Shown here piece after piece: positions 29,697 to 40,658 of a stretch of DNA of 64,000 nucleotides. The stretch's first letter is position 1, and every line of letters starts with the position of its first letter. A model generated the notes under the pieces. That model ran no database searches. It worked only from the letters and a program-made list of their open reading frames with translations, and was not told the origin of the DNA. Source of the DNA: Orobanche coerulescens (Eukaryota > Streptophyta > Magnoliopsida > Lamiales > Orobanchaceae). A program made the position numbers and the translations under genes. The stretch is from positions 434,001-498,000 of the forward strand of contig JAWKAU010000040.1 of assembly GCA_033398695.1 (NCBI GenBank). The letters are read 5' to 3'.

Positions 29697-30464
29697 TGCA
29701 ACCAAACCAAATCACCAACTTCGAACAATCTCGGCCTTCTTTGTTTGTTCGACTTTCTTTTGTAAGCCTCGTTTATTTCCTTGATTCGATTACGTACTTG
29801 CTCGTGTAATTTCATCATCGATTTCAATTTTGATTCCGCATCCTTGTGCACTAACCCGTCACTTGGTAATGGAATTAGATCTAACGGCATATATGGGTTT
29901 AGTCCGTAAACTACTTCGAATGGAGAGTGTGCCGTGGCATGAGTAGGAGAACGATTATAAGCAAACTCTGCATGTGCAAGTTTCAAGTCCCAATCCTTTT
30001 GTGTCTTGTTCACAAGACCACGTAGTAAAGTGCCCAACGTTCGATTGGTTACCTCGGTTTGACCGTCCGTTTGTAGATGATGTGACGTGCTAAAAAGTAG
30101 TTTGGTCCCCACCTTTCTCCACAAGGTGTTCCAAAAATAGCTAAGGAATTTTGAGTCCCGATCCGAAACAATCGTTTTTGGAACCCCATGCAATCGTACG
30201 ATTTCTCGGAAATATAAATCAGCGACGTTACTTGCGTCGTCCGTCTTGTGGCAAGCCACAAAGTGAGCCATCTTCGAAAATCGGTCTACAACAACCATAA
30301 TAGCATCTCTCCCTCGTTGAGTACGAGGCAAAGCAACAATGAAATCCAATGAGACATCTTCCCACGGCCTTTCCGGAATCGGCAAAGGCATGTATACTCC
30401 CGGCTTGAACGAGCTCTTAGCAATATGGCATGTTACACATTTATTAATTATGTCGTGTACATCC
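29697..30464 (-). CDS. pol: RE6 integrase core and part of C-terminus
   Basis: Minus-strand open frame, 241 codons in the piece 29666-30391. It has [53 protein letters not shown] with the catalytic Glu, LAHAEFAYNRSPTHATAHSP and the basic segment LFEVGDLVWLHLRK, after which the LTR deletion junction adds a few foreign codons (DYLIKL). The GPY/F module is lost. Upstream, 30392-30464 reads the CxxC side of the finger ([13 protein letters not shown]) and is interrupted by RE7. Confidence 0.9.
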
Positions 30465-30738
30465 TGATACGATATCTAATATTCCAGTCGAAGAAGCTCC
30501 AATAAAAATCGACATCCACGACGATACAAATGCGCATGGTCATGCATCATTATATTTGGGAGAAAAGAACACGCGGATTGGAGTTACGTTGTTAATCGGA
30601 ACCGGAGTAACATAAAACTCAACGACGGATCGGTCCAAAAGCATGAAGATCGGCCAAAACATGCTTGAAAGGGACCCTTTGTCTTCATATCTTTCACAAG
30701 ATAAGTGAAGATCACCTCCTTCCCCACCTTATTTGAAA

Positions 30739-30956
30739 ATCGGCCATATTCACCATCACCTAAGACTTTCATCAAGTCACCATCACCTAATAAAACCAAA
30801 TTCACAATATTTTCTCCTTCCCCACAAAATCGGCCATATTATACCTTGAGAAAGACTTTCATCAAGTCACCATCACCTAAGACTTTCATCAAGTCACCAT
30901 CACCTAATAAAACCAAATTCACCATATTTTCTCCTTCCCCACAAAATCGATCCAAA
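30739..30956 (+). repeat. Direct duplication in RE7 U3
   Basis: A unit of about 100 bp containing GACTTTCATCAAGTCACCAT, ACCAAATTCAC and TTTTCTCCTTCCCCACAAAA occurs twice, and the second unit holds the 26-bp TTTCATCAAGTCACCATCAC motif twice. The same array is in the 3' LTR (41957-42175). RE1 and RE8 LTRs have a different U3 here. Confidence 0.8.
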
Positions 30957-31198
30957 GCATGAGATTTGAGGAAGATTGTCATCAAGTATTTCGGCCGATT
31001 GGAGTGTTGCTAGGAAGTTACGTTTTCTCGTTTTATTGTACTTTCTTACGGTTAGAAACTACTATATATAGTAGTGCTCGTTGTATTGTAAATCATCTTG
31101 AAAGTAATAAACATTGTATTTCTCTGAAATATACGTTGAACGAGTTCGACAAACTTTAGTTATTGTTTCGACGCGTCTCGAGATTTTAACTTGATCAA

Positions 31199-31257
31199 TT
31201 CTCAATAGGTCTTGGGAAGAGATTACCTTTTATCGAGTTATAGGTCTAGTTCAATAA
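31199..31257 (+). promoter_or_regulatory. Twin hairpin in RE7 5' LTR
   Basis: TTCTCAA, TAGGTC, TTGGGAA (31199-31218) and TTATCGAGTTA, TAGGTC, TAGTTCAATAA (31230-31257; one mismatch not present in the 3' LTR copy at 42448-42475). Confidence 0.7.
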
Positions 31258-31404
31258 AACACATCAAAACCCGTACGTCATACTACCTCACGGCCGAATC
31301 CCATTCAAATTCGGCCACCCTTAGTAATTTTCAAGTGTTACTTTGATACTTGTTAAACTTCCGTTGTATTTTATACGTATTACTTACGTAATTCGTATCA
31401 TAAG

Positions 31405-31416
31405 TGGTATCAGAGA
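31405..31416 (+). other. RE7 primer-binding site
   Basis: TGGTATCAGAGA, four bases after the LTR; eleven of twelve match the initiator tRNA-Met site TGGTATCAGAGC. Confidence 0.85.
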
Positions 31417-31451
31417 CATTTGTCTCACAGTTCTCGACATTACTCAAGAAG

Positions 31452-33312
31452 ATGGCTTTCACCGATGAAGAAGTAGCACAACTACGTGACGTCCTTCGCG
31501 GCTTACCGGAGCCCAGAATCCATGCACGACGAGGACATGACACCATGCATGCACCACGACATGCTGATGAATACAAGACCAGCGAACTTCCGGAGTTCGT
31601 AGGCGGCACCGATCCCGAGGTTTATTTGGAGTGGGAAAGAAAAATTGAACGAATGTTTGAGTTCAAGGATCTCAATGACGAGGTACGTTGCAAGTACGCG
31701 ATTCTCAAACTTGGAAAGGGAGCTTCCCTTTGGTTTGAGCGAATGAAGACACAAAGAATTCGTGCCGGAAAGGAGAAGATACGTTCGTGGGATTCCCTAA
31801 AAAGGAAACTACGAAAAAGATATGTCCCGGCTACACACAAGTTAAGCTTGTATCGAAAAATTTCTGACCTCACGCAAGGAAAGCTAAGTGTCGAGGAGTA
31901 CATCGAGGATTTTGAAAACTTATCCTTGATGGGAGAACTGGAAGAAAGCGAAGAATTGCGGATGTCCCGTTTCCTACGAGGTTTGAACAAAAATATTGCT
32001 AATTCCGTGGAACTCTACCCCTATTCCGACTTTGATACTTTATGCGGACTTTGCATAAAGTTGGAAAATCAAAACAAAACAAAACTCGCTAAACCCGAAT
32101 TCCCACCTAAATACGGAAATACCAACTTTGGCGCGAGTTCTAGCTCGTTTCCAAAAACTGTCACCACAAGCCAACCCGTTACTACCATTCCAAAAACTCC
32201 TATCCCACCAAAAGAAACAAGCCTATCTAAAGTCCGGTGTTTCAAATGTCAAGGATTTGGACACTATCAAAGTGCCTGTCCAAATCGGAGAATTGTGACG
32301 TTACGAGAAGCCATAGCCGCCCGAGAAGAATTACTAGCCGAAGAAGAAAGAGTTGGAGACGTTTTTAACTTAGAAGCTGACGAAGAAGAAGAAGAATGCG
32401 AGGCATACGATGCCCCGAACTATGACACGAACCTCGTCCTTCGCATGTTACAAACGAAGGCAGCCCCGAGTGACGAAGAACAACGAGACCAAATCTTCCA
32501 CACGAAGTGTCGTGTCGGAGAAAAATGGTGTAGCTTGATCATTGACGGTGGAAGTTGTACAAACGTGGCATCGAGCGAGATGGTCTCAAAACTCGGCTTG
32601 ATCACCACGGCCCATCCAAAGCCGTATGCACTCCATTGGCTCGATGATGGAAACAAAGTGAAAGTATCTAGACAAGTGAAGGTCGGACTCACCATGGGTT
32701 CGTATGGTGATGATATTACATGCGATGTACTACCGATGGACGCATGTCACGTGTTATTAGGGAGACCTTGGTTATTTGATCGGGACGTACTACATCGAGG
32801 GAGGAGTAACGAGTATGAGTTACGTGACAAAGGTAAAAAAATTGTTCTTAAACCTATGTCACCTCGAGCTATCCGGACGATGAGTTCGAAAAAAGTCGAA
32901 GGACCGAAACTTACGATGTTTGCAAATGAGAAAGAAGTCGAACACGCCATTGACGATGGCGAACGTGTTTATTTGATGATGATCAAAGAGGTCCGAAATC
33001 TTGCCACCAAATCACACCACGAAGAAGAGATAGATGCACTATTACACGAGTTCTCGGACGTATTTCCCGAAGACTTGCCGGTAGGATTACCACCTATCCG
33101 CGGAATTGAACACCAGATTGATCTTATACCGGGAGCTCCATTACCGAACAAAGCGGCGTACCGTTGTAATCCCGAAGAAACCAAAGAACTACAACGTCAA
33201 ATTGATGAACTCATGAATCACGGATATGTCCGAGAAAGTTTAAGTCCGTGTGCGGTTCCAGTTCTACTTGTACCAAAAAAAGACGGATCATGGCGAATGT
33301 GTATTGACAATT
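31452..33312 (+). CDS. gag-pol: RE7 Gag, protease and RT start (cut by RE8)
   Basis: Open frame from the ATG of MAFTDEEVAQLRDVLRGLPEP, chosen over an in-frame ATG at 31404 that lies in the primer-binding site. 620 codons remain before RE8. Order: Gag N-terminal part and core ([38 protein letters not shown]), CCHC knuckle near residues 262-275 ([14 protein letters not shown]), acidic linker, protease ([17 protein letters not shown] near 363), [19 protein letters not shown], linker, and RT fingers up to [13 protein letters not shown]. The frame then runs into the RE8 LTR. It has no stop or frameshift, unlike the second half of the same element. Confidence 0.93.
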
Positions 33313-34216
33313 TGATACGAATTACGTAAGTAATACGTATAGTATGCAACGGAAGATTAACAAGTATCAAAGTATCACTTGAATTTTACTAAGGGTGGCC
33401 GAAATTTGATGGTGTTCGGCCGTGAGGTAGTGTGATGTACGGAGTTTGGTGTGTTTTATCGAACTAGACCTATAACTCGATAAAAGGTAATCTCTTCCCA
33501 AGACCTTTTGAGAATTGATCAAGTTAATATCTCGATACGCGTCGAAACAATAACTAAAGTTTGTCGAACTCGTTCAACGTATATTTCAAAGGAAATACAA
33601 GGTTTATTATGATTCAAGATGATTTACAAATACAACGAACACTACTATATATAGTAGTTTCCAACCGTAAGAAAATACAACAAAACGAGAAAACGAACTT
33701 CCTAGCAACTTCCTATTTCGGCCGAAATATCCAAGTAGATACCAAGCAATCTTGGTGTTATTAGGTGAAAGAGACATGAGGCAACCTTGGTCTTGATGGT
33801 GACATGAAGTAGAACAAAATATCCTCCCTTGCACTTGCTTCCAATCGGCCGAACTTTAGGAGGATTTGGTGTTGATTTGATGAAGATATCTTGATGGTGA
33901 CATGAAGAAGAAAGTCTTCACTCCATCTATAAGCTTCGGCCGTTTGTGTCATGGTGGGGAAGGAGGTGATCTTCATTTATTTTGTGAAAGATATGAAGAC
34001 AAAGTGTCCCTTTCAAGCATGTTTTGGCCGATCTTCATGCTTTCGGGTCGATCCGTCGTCGAATTCTACGTTACTCCGATTCCGATTAACAACGTAACTC
34101 CAATCTGTTTAACATTTTCTCCTAAGTATAACGATGCATGGCCATGCGAATTTGCATCATCATGGATGTCGATTTTTATCGGAGTTTCTTCGACTGGAAT
34201 ATTAGATATCGTATCA
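33313..34216 (-). repeat. RE8 3' LTR (904 bp)
   Basis: TGATACGA...TCGTATCA on the minus strand. Against the 5' LTR (38447-39348, 902 bp) I see about six differences, including a 2-bp indel. TATA palindrome 33641-33658; twin hairpin 33456-33514 (minus). Confidence 0.95.
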
Positions 34217-35673
34217 TTCCCTCCGTCTTTGAAAGGAATTGACCTCAATTCCGCAATGCCATCGTCGTCAAGATAAGGTGAGAGATCACCTACGTTGAAT
34301 GTCGCGTGTACTCCGTATTCGCCCGGAAGTTCGACTTTGTATGCGTTGTCGTTCACCTTTTCCACAATTTTGTACGGACCCTCGGCTCTCGGCATCAATT
34401 TGTTCTTCCGTTTGCTTGGGAATCTTTCTTTTCTCAAATGTATCCAAACCAAGTCGCCAACATCAAATAATCTCGCCTTTTTATTTTTGTTCGACTTCCG
34501 TTTGTATATTTCATTTACTTCTTTAATCCGTTCCCGTATCTTTTCATGTAACTTCACCATTGATTTGAGTTTTGCTTCGGCGTCTTTGTGAACCAACTCG
34601 TTGCTCGGTAAGGGAATCAAGTCCAATGGCAAGTGCGTATTTAATCCGTATACCACTTCAAAGGTGAATGGGCCGTGGCATAACCGGGTGATCGGTTGTA
34701 TGCGAATTCGCATGAGCAAGTTTAACGTCCCAATCCTTCGTGTTTTATTTACCAACCCTCGCAATAATGCTCCCAAGGTTCGATTAGTCACCTCGATGCA
34801 TCCGTCGGTTTGCGGGTGATGTGAAGTCTTGAATAGGAGTTTAGTACCAACTTTCCTCCATAAAGTATTCCGAGTAACTCGAAATTTGGAATCTCGATCC
34901 GACACGATAGTTTTGGAACTCCGTGTAAACGAACTACTTCCGGAAGTACAAGTCCGCCACATTGCTTGCATCATCGGTTTTGTGGCACGCGATAAAGTGA
35001 GCCATTTTTGAAAAGCGTCGACAACCACCATGATCGAGTCTTTGCCTCGTTGAGTACGAGGTAAAGCCACAATAAAATCCATCGAGACATCCTCCCACGG
35101 TCGTAGCGGTATCGGCAACGGCATGTATGTACTCGGCTTGAACGAACTTTTCATCATGTGACAAGTGACGCATTTACTCACGATTGTGCTTACGTCACCA
35201 TACATCTTTGGCCAAAAGAAATGTTCTTTTAGCACTTCTCTGATCTTGGTCGAGCCAAGTGACCGGCTAGTCCTCCTCCGTGCGCCTCCCGAACCAGCAA
35301 TTCCCGAATTGTATGTCTCGGCACACATAATTTATTCCCCTTGAAGAGAAAGCCATCCTGTAAAACAAATTCCTCAGACGGGGCCGTTTTACAACGGTTA
35401 AAAATTTCCCGAAGTCCAAATCGTCGTTGTAGTGATCTTTCAAAGTCTCGAACCCCAACAAATGAACATCTAGCATCGACATGAAGGCATACCGTCTCGA
35501 TAGTGCATCCGCCACTACATTACTCTTCCGTCTTTGTACTTGGATGAAAAGTGAAAAGATTGTAAAAATTCCACCCATTTTGCATGTCTCGGGCTTAGCT
35601 TACTCGTCCGTTGATGTATTTCAACGACTCGTGATCCGAATGCGGCATGAAATGTTTGACGCGAGATAATGAC
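34066..35673 (-). pseudogene. pol: RE8 RNase H end and integrase with LTR tail
   Basis: Minus-strand pieces 35267-35578 ([15 protein letters not shown], with frame changes) and 34066-35328, which has the integrase finger CxxC side ([10 protein letters not shown]), core ([23 protein letters not shown]), the out-of-phase GSSSFTRS block, [20 protein letters not shown] with the catalytic Glu, the GPY/F module and the LTR-encoded tail (IKIDIHDD, YLGEN). The same GSSSFTRS block is in RE1 and RE7. Many one-base losses between 34650 and 35670 break the chain, although the LTRs are nearly identical. Confidence 0.87.
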
Positions 35674-37410
35674 TCAATGATCGAGTGCTCTTACGATAGC
35701 ATAGAACTCCTTGTCGTAAGTACAATAATTCACTCGGGCGCCATTTAACTTCTCCGAAAAATGGCGATAGGACGGCCTCTTTGAATAAGCACGCCCGATT
35801 CCAACTCCGCTAGCGTCGCATTCTACCTCAAACGGTTGTGAAAAATCGGGTAACGTCAAAATCGGCGCTTCACATAATTTTCCTTTTAAATTTTCAAAAG
35901 CCTTTTGGGCTGCCTCGTTCCATGCAAAGGTTCCCTTCTTCAGACACTCCGTGATCGGACTGGAGATAGTGCTGAAGTCCCGTATGAATCGTCGGTAAAA
36001 AGAAGCGAGGCCATGAAATGACCGTACCTCCGTGATTGTCTTTGGGGTCGGCCACGACTTGATTGCCGCGATCTTTTCTTGGTCGACCGAAACTCCGTCT
36101 TTCGAAACAACATAGCCGAGAAAGACAAGACTCTCGACTAGGAAAGTACACTTCTCCTGTTTTCCATAAAGTTTTTGTTCCCTTAGCGTCTCAAATACGT
36201 ACCGCAAATGTTCGAGATGTTCTTCTACGGACCGACTGTAGATCAAAATGTCGTCTAAGTACACGACAACAAACTTTCCCAAGAAAGGTTTAAGAACCTC
36301 GTTCATCAACCTCATAAAAGTGCTCGGGGCGTTGGTGAGGCCGAATGGCATCACAACCCATTCGTAAAGTCCATTCTTTGTTTTAAACGCCGTTTTCCAT
36401 TCGTCTCCCTCTCGCATGCGGATTTGATGGTATCCGCTCCGTAAATCAACTTTGGAAAATATAACCGAGCCATGTAACTCGTCCAGCATGTCGTCTAGTC
36501 TCGGGATGGGAAACCGATACTTGACGGTGATGTTATTCACGGCTCTACTGTCAATACACATTCTCCATGTTCCGTCTTTTTTTGGTACAAGTAGAACTGG
36601 AACCGCACACGGACTTAAACTTTCTCGGACATATCCGTGATTCATGAGTTCGTCAATTTGACGTTGTAGTTCTTTGGTTTCTTCGGGATTACAACGATAC
36701 GCCGCTTTGTTCGGTAATGGAGCTCCCGGTATAAGATCAATCTGGTGTTCAATCCCGCGGATAGGTGGTAATCCTACCGGCAAGTCTTCGGGAAATACGT
36801 CCGAAAACTCGTGTAATAGTGCATCTATCTCCTCCTCATTTTGCGATTTGGTGGCAAGATTTCGGACCTCTTTGATCATCATCAAATAAACACGTTCGCC
36901 ATCGTCAATGGCGTGTTCGACTTCTTTCTCGTTTGCAAACATCGTAAGTTTCGGTCCTTCGACTTTTTTCGAACTCATCGTCCGGATAGCTTGAGGTGAC
37001 ATAGGTTTAAGGACAATTTTTTTACCTTTGTCACGTAACTCATACTCGTTACTCCTCCCTCGATGTAGTACGTCCCGATCAAACAACCAAGGTCTTCCTA
37101 ATAACACGTGACATGCGTCCATCGGTAGGACATCGCATGTAATATCATCGCCATACGAACCCATGGTGAGTCCGACCTTCACTTGCCTTGATACTTTTAC
37201 CTTGTTTCCATCATCGAGCCAATGGAGTGCATACGGCTTAGGATGGGCCGTGGTGATCAAACCGAGTTTTGAGACCATCTCGCTTGATGCCACGTTTGTA
37301 CAACTTCCACCGTCAATGATCAAGCTACACCATTTATCTCCGACACGACACTTCGTGTGGAAGATTTGGTCTCGTTGTTCTTCGTCACTTGGGGCCTTCG
37401 TTTGTAACAT
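35674..37410 (-). CDS. pol: RE8 protease, RT and RNase H (578 codons)
   Basis: Minus-strand open frame beginning in the Gag-Pol linker ([21 protein letters not shown]), then the aspartic protease ([17 protein letters not shown] near residue 30-45), [14 protein letters not shown] from [59 protein letters not shown] (YLDD near residue 377), connection and RNase H ([13 protein letters not shown] near 530). Then a 10-residue stretch is out of phase (RAYSKRPSYRHF) before [17 protein letters not shown]. It shows the full RT with all catalytic residues. The Met is internal to the polyprotein. Confidence 0.92.
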   Translation of the reverse strand: MLQTKAPSDEEQRDQIFHTKCRVGDKWCSLIIDGGSCTNVASSEMVSKLGLITTAHPKPYALHWLDDGNKVKVSRQVKVGLTMGSYGDDITCDVLPMDACHVLLGRPWLFDRDVLHRGRSNEYELRDKGKKIVLKPMSPQAIRTMSSKKVEGPKLTMFANEKEVEHAIDDGERVYLMMIKEVRNLATKSQNEEEIDALLHEFSDVFPEDLPVGLPPIRGIEHQIDLIPGAPLPNKAAYRCNPEETKELQRQIDELMNHGYVRESLSPCAVPVLLVPKKDGTWRMCIDSRAVNNITVKYRFPIPRLDDMLDELHGSVIFSKVDLRSGYHQIRMREGDEWKTAFKTKNGLYEWVVMPFGLTNAPSTFMRLMNEVLKPFLGKFVVVYLDDILIYSRSVEEHLEHLRYVFETLREQKLYGKQEKCTFLVESLVFLGYVVSKDGVSVDQEKIAAIKSWPTPKTITEVRSFHGLASFYRRFIRDFSTISSPITECLKKGTFAWNEAAQKAFENLKGKLCEAPILTLPDFSQPFEVECDASGVGIGRAYSKRPSYRHFSEKLNGARVNYCTYDKEFYAIVRALDH

Positions 37411-38396
37411 GCGAAGGACAAGGTTCGTGTCATAGTTCGGGGCATCGTATGCCTCGCATTCTTCTTCTTCTTCGTCGACTTCTAAGTTAAAAACGTCTCC
37501 AACTCTTTCTTCTTGGCTAATAATTCCTCTCGGGCGGCTATGGCTTCTATAGCGTTACAATCCTCCGATTTGGACAAGCACTTTGATAGTGTCCAAATCC
37601 TTGACATTTGAAACACGGACTTTAGATAGGCTTGTTTCTTTTGGTGTGATAGGAGTTTTGGAAGGGTAATGCAGGTGGCTTGTGGTGACAGTTTTGGAAA
37701 CGAGCTAGAACTCGCGCCAAAGTTGGTATTTCCGTATTTAGGTGGGAATTCGGGTTTAGAGAGTTTTGTTTTGTTTTGATTTTCCAACTTTATGCAAAGC
37801 CCGCATAAAGTATCGAAGTCGGAATAGGGGTAGAGTTCCATGGAATTAGCAATATTTTTGTTCAAACCTCGTAGGAAACGGGACATGCGCAATTCTTCGC
37901 TTTCTTCAAGTTCTCCCATCAAGGATAAGTTTTCAAACTCCTCGATGTACTCCTCGACACTTAGCTTTCCTTGCGTGAGGTCAGAAATTTTTCGGTACAG
38001 ACTTAGCTTGTGTGTAGCCGGGACATATCTTTTTCGTAGTTTCCTTTTTAGGGAATCCCACGAACGTATCTTCTCTTTTCCGGCACGACTTCTTTGCGTC
38101 TTCATTCGCTCAAACCAAAGGGAAGCTCCCTTTCCAAGTTTGAGAATCGCGTACTTGCAACGTACCTCGTCATTGAGCTCCTTGAACTCAAACATTCGTT
38201 CAATTTTTCTTTCCCACTCCAAATAAACCTCAGGATCGGTGCCGCCTACGAACTCCGGAAGTTCGCTGGTCTTGTATTCATCCGCATGTCGTGGTGCATG
38301 CATGGTGTCATGTCCTCGTCGTGCATGGATTCTGGGCTCCGGTAAGCCGCGAAGAACGTCACGTAGTTGTGCTACTTCTTCATCGGTGAATGCCAT
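37411..38396 (-). pseudogene. gag: RE8 Gag, frameshifted near the zinc knuckle
   Basis: Starts at the ATG complement 38394-38396 (MAFTDEEVAQLRDVLRGLPEP) and is open to 37482 with the Gag core and LENQNKTKLSKPEFPPKYGN. After about 37730 it leaves phase: where relatives read [15 protein letters not shown] this copy gives VFQMSRIWTLSKCLS. Single-base losses near 37560, 37625 and 37670 account for it. Codons upstream of 38396 lie in the primer-binding site and LTR. Confidence 0.88.
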
Positions 38397-38430
38397 CTTC
38401 TTGAGTAACGTCGAGACTGTGAGACAAATG

Positions 38431-38442
38431 TCTCTGATACCA
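38431..38442 (-). other. RE8 primer-binding site
   Basis: Minus strand TGGTATCAGAGA, four bases from the LTR end; eleven of twelve match the initiator tRNA-Met site. Confidence 0.85.
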
Positions 38443-38446
38443 CTTA

Positions 38447-39348
38447 TGATACGAATTACGTAAGTAATACGTATAGTATGCAACGGAAGATTAACAAGTA
38501 TCAAAGTATCACTTGAATTTTACTAAGGGTGGCCGAAATTTGATGGTGTTCGGCCGTGAGGTAGTGTGATGTACGGAGTTTGGTGTGTTTTATCGAACTA
38601 GACCTATAACTCGATAAAAGGTAATCTCTTCCCAAGACCTTTTGAGAATTGATCAAGTTAATATCTCGAGACGTCGAAACAATAACTAAAGTTTGTCGAA
38701 CTCGTTCAACGTATATTTCAAAGGAAATACAAGGTTTATTATGATTCAAGATGATTTACAAATACAACGAACACTACTATATATAGTAGTTTCCAACCGT
38801 AAGAAAATACAACAAAACGAGAAAACGAACTTCCTAGCAACTTCCTATTTCGGCCGAAATCTCCAAGTAGATACCAAGCAATCTTGGTGTTATTAGGTGA
38901 AAGAGACATGAGGCAACCTTGGTCTTGATGGTGACATGAAGTAGAACAAAATATCCTCCCTTGCACTTGCTTCCAATCGGCCGAACTTTAGGAGGATTTG
39001 GTGTTGATTTGATGAAGATATCTTGATGGTGACATGAAGAAGAAAGTCTTCACTCCATCTATAAGCTTCGGCCGTTTGTGTCATGGTGGGGAAGGAGGTG
39101 ATCTTCATTTATTTTGTGAAAGATATGAAGACAAAGTGTCCCTTTCAAGCATGTTTTGGCCGATCTTCATGCTTTCGGGTCGATCCGTCGTCGAATTCTA
39201 CGTTACTCCGATTCCGATTAACAACGTAACTCCAATCCGTTTAACATTTTCTCCTAAGTATAACGATGCATGGCCATGCGAATTTGCATCATCATGGACG
39301 TCGATTTTTATCGGAGTTTCTTCGACTGGAATATTAGATATCGTATCA
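38447..39348 (-). repeat. RE8 5' LTR (902 bp)
   Basis: Partner of 33313-34216. Ends TGATACGA/TCGTATCA; followed by CAGTA and the resumed RT of RE7. Confidence 0.95.
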
Positions 39349-40658
39349 CAGTAGAGCCGTGAATAACATCACCGTCAAGTATCGGTTCCCCATCCCGAGA
39401 CTAGACGACATGTTGGACGAGTTACATGGCTTGGTTATATTTTCCAAAGTTGATTTACGGAGCGGATACCATCAAATCCGCATGCGAGAGGGAGACGAAT
39501 GGAAAACGGCGTTTAAAACAAAGAATGGACTTTACGAATGGGTTGTGATGCCATTCGGCCTCACCAACGCTTGAGCACTTTTATGAGGTTGATGAACGAG
39601 GTTCTCAAACCTTTCTTGGGAAAGTTTGTTGTCGTATACTTAGACGACATTTTGATCTACAGTCGATCCGTAGAGGAGCATCTCGAACATTTGCGGTACG
39701 TATTTGAAACGCTAAGGGAACAAAAAATTTATGGAAAATGGGAGAAGTGTACTTTCCTAGTCGAGAGTCTTGTCTTTCTCGGCTATGTTGTTTCGAAAGA
39801 AGGAGTTTCGGTCGACCAAGAGAAGATCGCGGCAATCAAGTCGTGGCCGACCCCAAAGACAATCACGGAGGTACGATCATTTCATGGCCTCGCTTCTTTT
39901 TACCGACGATTCATACGAGACTTTAGCACCATCTCGGCCCGATCACGGAGTGTCTAAAAAAGGAACCTTTGCATGGAGCAGGCGGCCCAAAGGCTTTTGA
40001 AAATTTAAAGGGAAAATTATGTGAAGCGCCGATTTTGACGTTACCCGATTTTTCACAACCGTTTGAGGTGGAATGCGGCGCTAAGCGGAGTTGGAATCGG
40101 GCGGTGCTTATCCAAAGAGGCCGTCCCATCGCCTATTTTCGGAGAAGTTAAGTGGCGCCGAGTGAATTATTGTACTTACGATAAGGAGTTCTATGCTATC
40201 GTAAGAGCACTCGATCATTGGAGTCACTATTTACGTTCAAAACATTTCGTGTTACATTCGGATCACGAGTCGTTGAAATACATCAACGGACAAAGCAAGC
40301 TAAGCCGAGACATGCAAAATGGGTGGAATTTCTACAATCTTTTCACTTTTCATCCAAGTACAAAGACGGGAAGAGTAATATAGTGGCGGATGCACTATCG
40401 AGACGGTATGCCTTCTTGTCAATTCTAGATGTTCGTTTGTTGGGGTTCGAGACTTTGAAAGATCATTACAATGACGATTTGGACTTCGGGAAATTTTTAA
40501 GCTGTTGTAAAACAGCCCGTACGAGGAATTTGTGTTACAGGATGGCTTTCTCTTCAAGGGAATAAATTATGTGTGCGAGACATACAATTCGGGAAATGCT
40601 AGTTCGGGAGGCGCACGGAGGAGGCTAGCGGTCACTTGGCTCGACCAAGGCTGTAGAA
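39349..40658 (+). pseudogene. pol: RE7 RT palm and RNase H, many frameshifts
   Basis: Pieces 39359-39574 (RT fingers: [20 protein letters not shown]), 39538-39957 ([16 protein letters not shown] with the catalytic Asp pair, then the connection), 40063-40383 and 40218-40565 (RNase [43 protein letters not shown]). Against RE1 there are losses near 39570, 39940, 39990, 40080-40150, 40310, 40500 and 40560-40640, mostly one base from G or C runs. The 5' half of the same element is undamaged. Confidence 0.87.

Larger units (their letters stand above)
29498..30464 (-). mobile_element. RE6: Ty3/gypsy element, 3' part (minus strand)
   Basis: A truncated 3' LTR joined directly to integrase, cut at 30464 by RE7 (target copy CATCC at 30460-30464 and 42619-42623). 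The rest is at 42619-46417. The outer end TGATACGAATTACG at 29498 is a normal U5 end. Confidence 0.93.
30465..31400 (+). repeat. RE7 5' LTR (936 bp)
   Basis: TGATACGA...TCGTATCA. Its partner 41683-42618 is the same length; reading them side by side I find four substitutions and no indel. TATA palindrome at 31058-31075; twin hairpin at 31199-31257 with both loops TAGGTC. Confidence 0.96.
30465..33312 (+). mobile_element. RE7: Ty3/gypsy element, 5' part
   Basis: 5' LTR, primer-binding site, Gag, protease and RT start, all clean; cut in RT by RE8 at 33313 and resumed at 39349. Flanked overall by exact target copies CATCC. Confidence 0.96.
33313..39348 (-). mobile_element. RE8: Ty3/gypsy element (minus strand), 6036 bp
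   Basis: Complete with both LTRs, inserted in RE7's RT gene. Flanks are CAATT (33308-33312) and CAGTA (39349-39353); the uninterrupted sequence in RE8 itself shows CAGTA at this point, so the left copy has two changes. RE7 and RE8 are in the same family but opposite orientation. Confidence 0.95.
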
